From Paratinospora sagittata (taxonomy: Eukaryota; Streptophyta; Magnoliopsida; Ranunculales; Menispermaceae): a stretch of 64,000 nucleotides of DNA. The position numbers and the translations under genes are program-made. Below the pieces are notes generated by a model. That model saw nothing but the letters and a program-made list of their open reading frames with translations. It was not told where the DNA came from and made no database searches. Positions 59,041 through 64,000 of this stretch are shown here, piece after piece. The stretch covers positions 12,444,539-12,508,538 of the forward strand of contig CM069598.1 of the NCBI GenBank assembly GCA_035771175.1. The letters are read 5' to 3'. The number at the start of each line of letters is the position of its first letter. Positions within the stretch are counted from its first letter, which is position 1.

Positions 59041-59330
59041 GCATCACCTCCAACTTGATTCCTGAATCTGTTCTTTTTCATTGAAACTAATGGGCACGTT
59101 TTTAATCATGATTTTTTTTTTCTGTATATGGCGGCTAATATTATGTGCAATAAAAGTTGGACAAAAATCATAAGAAAATGTTAATCTGAAAAAGTTATGC
59201 CAAGTTGTCCCCATCACCTCCAACTTGATTCCTGAATCTATTCTTTTCATTGAAACTAATGGGCACGTTTTTTTAATCTGAACAAGTAATAGTATACATG
59301 ATTTTTTTCCGTATATGGCGGCTAATGTAA
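59041..59330 (+). repeat. Duplicated upstream segment of the orphan TPS exon
   Basis: 59041-59145 and 59207-59330 share CATCACCTCCAACTTGATTC, CATTGAAACTAATGGGCACG and GTATATGGCGGCTAAT. The repeat lies about 100 bp upstream of the exon on the minus strand, where promoter elements would be. Confidence 0.88.
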
Positions 59331-62160
59331 CTTTAAGTATAATTATACGTACATATTCATTAGATGCATGTATGTGTTACACATTTCAAAATCAGAACTT
59401 AGTACTAGAGACACATATCACTTTAAACAAAAGTGATCTACGTTCAGTCTAATTAATACATCAATAAAAACTGGCTAATGGATATCAACAAAAGTTTTAC
59501 CGTTCAGTTCATTATACACATATCATTTTATTTTGTTTGGCCTGTTAAAAATAATAAATAAACAAAATCGTAACTTGATTAATTCCTGACCAACTTAGCT
59601 TCCATTTGTTCAAACTTGTTAGCCGCCTATGTATCAAGCCAATAAGTGTTGCATCAGATTGGAACATTTTATAAAATTCCACAATTTTGATAAGTATGAG
59701 TACGTAATGCCACAGAAACAGTTAAATTGCATTTCTATAAAATAGAACCAAATTAATTGCAATCACATAGCTTTCCAGCAGTCATGTGTGCCTTATCAAC
59801 TTGTCAATGTATATTTTTCATTGAAGAAATTAATTGCAATCACATGGTTTCAGGGGTTTATAAGAAAGTTTATTAATCAATAACTAAATTTAAATAGTCA
59901 TAACTTTCTTATTTTAATTTTGATTTAAGTGATTTAAGATGAGTTGGAAATATCTTTTCTTTTTTTTTAACTCATTTTGAATTACTCAAATCATAGTTAA
60001 AACGAAAAAGTTATAGTCATTTGAAGTTACTTGTCAATTGATCAACACGGATATATAAACTTCAAATAACCATAATTTCTTCATTTTAAGTCTAATTTAA
60101 GCAATTCAAAATGAGTTTGAAAGAAGGATAAAAGATCTTTACAACGCATCTTGAATTACTTAAATCGGAGTTAAAACGAAAAAGTTATATTATTTAAATT
60201 TACTTACCAATTGATAAACTTTTTTACCGATCTTTTTCCTTTTGTTAACGCATTTAAAGTTATTTGTCGATTGATCAACTTTCTTACTGATCGGTAAACT
60301 TTCTCACCGATCGGTCAATACGATTAATCGATCCGTAAGTAAACTTTAAATAATCACAACTTATTCGTTTTAACTTCAATTTGAACGATTCAAAATACAT
60401 TGAAAAGAGAAAGAATAGATCTTTCCAATATATTTTAAGTCGCTCAAATCAGAATTGAGATAAATAAGTTACGATTTTTTTTAAAATTTATCGATGATTA
60501 AATAAAAAAAGGGTAAAATTATAAAATATAATTTTTAATTTGATTAAAAGATCAATAAATTATAAAGGACCCAAAATTTAAATTTTAAAAACTTACTATA
60601 AAAATATAAACTTTGGAGACCCAAACTTTAAAAATCTCTTTTTTCTTTCGAAAAATGCTGGAGGTACGTTTTCTCCAACACTTTTTTTCTCAACGCTACT
60701 GTTGTGTCAATAGACACATCAGAACACATTTTGCTCTCTCATCTTCAAATGACTTCACTAACATTTTAATGCTCATTTTTCTCTCTTCCAACCTTTTTTA
60801 CCTCCACGTCATAGTCATAATTCTCTCCTCTCCTCTCTCTTCAACCCATTTTTCCTTCTCCATCACATCACTTTCCTCTCTATTCTTTCTATCTCTTTAA
60901 CGTTTTTAAGTACAGAAAATAAAAATTTTCTCTCTTCAACCAAATGCTAGATGTTTTCACAAATTAAGTATAGATAAAAATTATTTTTAACAAAATAGAA
61001 TTTATAAATATAAAATAAATAATTATTAACTATATGAATATATTAGTAAGTGTTATTTTTTTTTCATTGGCTTAAAAAGTGGGCTTATTTTAATTGAATT
61101 GTGTTCCTTGTATTATTTCTTTGTTCTTCATTATTTTAATGATATCTCAAAAAAAGTGCTATTTTTTCCTACTTTAACAAGATATAAACTTCATACAAAA
61201 ATGTAAGTTAATTAACAATATATAGTTAAAATAAACCTAATAAAACACCTATCCACTGTGTGTATGCAATAACTAAATACAGTGAATTAAAAAATAATAA
61301 TGAATTTTTTTAAACGATCACTTAAAAAACATACATTTAAAATATTAAAGATAATGCAGTCCATTACTCTTGTTAGTTAAAAAAAATGTACCTCCCATTT
61401 ATATATCATAAATAGGTTCAAACAATCAAAACTTTGATATATCAAATTGTAGTTCATTTCTACTGGTCAACCTAAAAAAGTGTCTTTTTCTATCACTTAC
61501 ATTTGAAGAACTAAAAGGTTTGTAACTAGTTTTGCAAAAAATTGTAAACATTTCAATTTGATAGCCACTTTTGTCACATCACCATGTTACATTGTTTTTC
61601 ATCTCCCACTCCCTCACAACCGTGCCTTCTCCACTTATTCATCATACTTAAGCATTGTTCAAAGAAATTCATAATATTTGTGTTGACATAACCGATATTT
61701 AGATGAAAAAAAATCATTATAAGCCAATTAAACAATAGTATCTGTGACTTACTAACATTACGCATCAAATCTTGAAAGAAGAATATTGAGAGCTATAGAT
61801 GTCTTGGTTGCTCAATATTGTAGATTGATAAGAAGCTTGAGAAGACATTAACATCTCCTCCATTGAAGCAAGACATGTCAAAACATTGCATCAAATAAAG
61901 GTAATCACTTATAAGTATTTTACCATTTCACTTTTTTCTATATTTATAACTTCATGAATATTGTTGCACTGAGGTTGTTGGAGATATTGACAATTGTTTC
62001 TTCTATTATTATTCTGAAAATAATAATAAACTATGTCAAAAAGAATTAATACCATCAAACACAAAAAAATGTTATAAAAAATTTCCTTAACTCAATAAAA
62101 GAAAGAAATTAGAAGATAATAAATACCTTTTCTTTTCTTGAATTATGAATTTTTTCATCT
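59331..62160. other. AT-rich intergenic region
   Basis: No gene supported. The array of imperfect palindromes at 59885-60480 is the only structured part seen. The open frame at 60613-60900 is low-complexity T/C-rich sequence. Confidence 0.5.
59885..60480. repeat. Array of three imperfect palindromic units
   Basis: Units at about 59890-60020, 60066-60196 and 60345-60475. Each starts with a form of ATAACTTTCTTATTTTAA and ends with its inverse, a form of GTTAAAACGAAAAAGTTAT. Inside lies AAGTGATTTAAGATGAGTT mirrored by AACTCATTTTGAATTACTC. The linkers contain repeated ATTGATCAAC/GATCGGTAAAC motifs. Confidence 0.75.
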
Positions 62161-62169
62161 TTTGATTTT

Positions 62170-62590
62170 AGCCTTTGTGTACGCGGTCGACCATTGCGTT
62201 TCACATGCTTAGGATCCTTAATTTGATTTGATCTTCTTGATCATTGTCTTTGTTTCGCTCATTTTCAGCAAGTAGTTGTTGATGTAATTCAATGATTCCA
62301 TGTGAAGCTTTCTCAAACATTTCCTTGGATATTGGACCAATTTCAGCTATTTAATGACATTGCTCGTAAATATCATCATAATGATCAACTAGTCCATAAC
62401 CACTATCATGTACTTCGCATAAAAAATTGGCAAGAGAATAAACCCGTTTAAAATCTTTTCTCTATCGCATAACAATATACTAAATGGAAAGCCTTGGTAC
62501 ATCATTATGGTCAAGAATGCAAAGTGCATGACAACATAAAATACCTCGAAACTCAAATGATCAACATATGCATTGCGCTTGAGCTTCTAC
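62170..62590 (-). pseudogene. FAR1/FHY3-type (MULE-derived) fragment with SWIM zinc finger
   Basis: On the minus strand about 62585-62500 reads QCIC, then a stop, then SFEFRGILCCHALCILDHND, the CxC...CxH SWIM zinc finger of FAR1-related proteins or the MULE transposases they derive from. After frame shifts it continues with KRVYSLANFLCEVHDSGYG and SKEMFEKASHGIIELHQQLL and ends near 62170. Stops and shifts show it is dead. FAR1 family proteins are transcription factors in light signalling; whether this piece comes from a domesticated gene or a transposon is undecided. The large LTR at 62591 begins immediately beside it. Confidence 0.7.
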
Positions 62591-64000
62591 TGTAGCACTC
62601 GTACCTTTGGATGACGTCATTTTTGACCCATAAAGTACCTGCATACGTATGCATATACGTATTTGATGCTCGACGCGTGTTGGTTTGAGTGTGTTTGCAT
62701 GCTTTTACGTTGTTTCATGTGTTTGTAAAGTTTCAGAATGATCGGAGACCTGTTCGACGTCGAAACATGTCGAGAACGGTGTTTTGGATTAGTGGAGCTC
62801 GTTCCATGGATGACAAAATTTCTGTCACAGATTACATCAATGGCTTGTTCTACTAGATCTGTGATCTGATTGAGATGAAATGTTTTCAGCATATTTTCCT
62901 CTGATAGATATTCATTATGGGCGGTGAAGATCTTGATCGGAGTTTTCTATTGTGAGATATAAGACTCCAAACACTATTTTTCAGATTTGGGGATTTTCTT
63001 GTGCAGGTTTGATCAAATTGTTGTATCTCGTAATCCCACCGTTGGATTGAGCTTAAAGCTTTTCAGAAGTTTGGTAACTGACTCATTAAAATTTAGAACG
63101 GTTGAGCTGTTAATTTGGATAGTCGTTTGTAATAAATTTATTATTTAAATGCCAGTAATTGAAACAGAAAATTTTGTTTTTTGGCAGTTTTTCATATGGG
63201 GCCAAACTTGTCTATTTAAGCAACCAGCACCTAATTTCCAGCTCATTTGCTCATTTTTCACTTAGAAAAGAGAGAAAAAAGTTGGAGAAGAGGAGAAGGG
63301 AAAAGCTAGGGTTTTGGTGATTTTTGCTCAAAAATCTCTAGGGTTTGCATGTTTACCCTTCTTTCTTCCTTTAATCTTTTTAGTTCATGCTTGAGAGCTG
63401 TATTTTGACCTAAGCAATGCTATGGATTTTCAGTTGAGGGTGTTCCAGACCTAGGGTTCCTTTGCATGTATGTTTTTATGAACTCTAGTGTGGATTGGAG
63501 GCCATTGATGCCATTTTCCTCAATTTCTCACTTGGATTTGGTGGAACCTTTTGTAAATGGGCCTATACTTGGTTCATAACGTTAAACTCTTCCAAATTGC
63601 TTGCATGTCATCTATGTTAGGCTTGTGGATACTAAAAACTGATCCGTGTATTTTGTTAGAGATTTTCATGGTGAAATCATAGAGTTTAGTACAAATGTCT
63701 CTTGCTTGGTTCATTGACCTAGGGTTTAGTGTAATTTTGGCCTAGGCCATGCAATTTAGGAATTTGCAATGAATTTGGAGATTTTGACCAAATGGATGTC
63801 AGTTGATGAAATTGACATGAAATTAGTCTAATTAACCCTATTTATGATTGAATGCCTTGCAGTATAGTGGTTGGATCAACCTATTGCATTCAATTGGGTT
63901 AAATGTGGGTTAATTTAGTATTAGTTGGTTGAATTGAACAATATGGAAGTGGCTCTTGGGTTTAATTATTTTAAAATCTTAATTGGCTATGTAGTTGGGT
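62591..64000 (+). mobile_element. Start of a second large LTR, related to the 2,962-bp solo LTR; runs off window
   Basis: Begins TGTAGCACTCGTACC at the edge of the FAR1-like fragment. Shared order with 51430-54391: GGTGAAGATCTTGATCGGAG with GAGATATAA (62921-62970, compare 52120-52160), CCACCGTTGGATTGAGCT (compare 52600), a purine-rich stretch with AGAGAGAAAAAAG (63270), and CTTCCAAATTGCTTGCATGTC (compare 52785-52805). Same orientation. Whether it is a solo LTR or the 5' LTR of a full element cannot be seen. Confidence 0.75.

Noticed and set aside
60613..60900. 95-codon Phe/Ser-rich ORF
   Set aside because: T/C-rich low-complexity DNA without gene features.

Overview
The window looks like nuclear DNA of a woody eudicot. 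It is AT-rich, has long (AT)n tracts and intron-containing genes, and is crowded with plant Copia elements, a plant-type LINE, SINEs, MITEs and an endogenous caulimovirid. The species cannot be named from the sequence. Only two ordinary cellular genes look intact: a four-exon xyloglucan endotransglucosylase/hydrolase (XTH6/XTH7-like, 5648-7004, +) and a single-exon gene for a small, histidine-tract, single-pass membrane protein (18477-18884, +).

Layout. 1-5560: AT-rich intergenic DNA with simple repeats and two MITE-like elements. 5563-7004: XTH. 7300-18240: intergenic DNA with a tRNA-derived SINE, MITEs, a palindromic element and small tandem duplications. 18377-18884: small membrane-protein gene. 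19779-23472: 5'-truncated LINE with an uninterrupted frame of about 1,200 codons. 23626-24547: foldback MITE-like element with a GC-rich hairpin. 25085-36010: Copia nest, in which an old Copia 3' end is interrupted by Copia A1 (25602-31031, TSD GTTTT) and followed by Copia B (31159-36010). 36026-36854: hAT-type MITE with an 8-bp TSD.

36855-59330 is a decayed terpene synthase (TPS-a-like) cluster on the minus strand. It holds an orphan TPS 5' flank (36855-36930), a seven-exon TPS pseudogene (37190-47193), and an orphan TPS first exon (58845-58943). The pseudogene has a frameshift in exon 2, a stop in exon 5, and a near-complete endogenous pararetrovirus (37553-about 44290, minus) between exon 6 and exon 7. 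A second, younger copy of Copia A (A2, 49292-57946, minus, TSD GAAAC, LTRs differing at about three positions) lies inside the cluster. Its pol carries two separate solo LTRs, one of 2,962 bp (TSD GCTTC) and one of 239 bp (TSD TCTCY), only 18 bp apart.

59330-64000: AT-rich DNA with an array of imperfect palindromes, a FAR1/FHY3-type (MULE-derived) fragment, and the start of another large LTR related to the 2,962-bp solo LTR; it runs off the window.

The order of events can be read from the nesting. TPS duplication came first, then decay and insertion by the virus, Copia and hAT elements, then A2, and finally the solo LTRs inside A2. The most notable items are the TPS/pararetrovirus nest with its rearranged edge and two unassigned ORFs downstream of RNase H, the twin solo LTRs, and the repeat-rich untranslated leader of Copia A. 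I saw no defence system, CRISPR array or bacterial-type operon.
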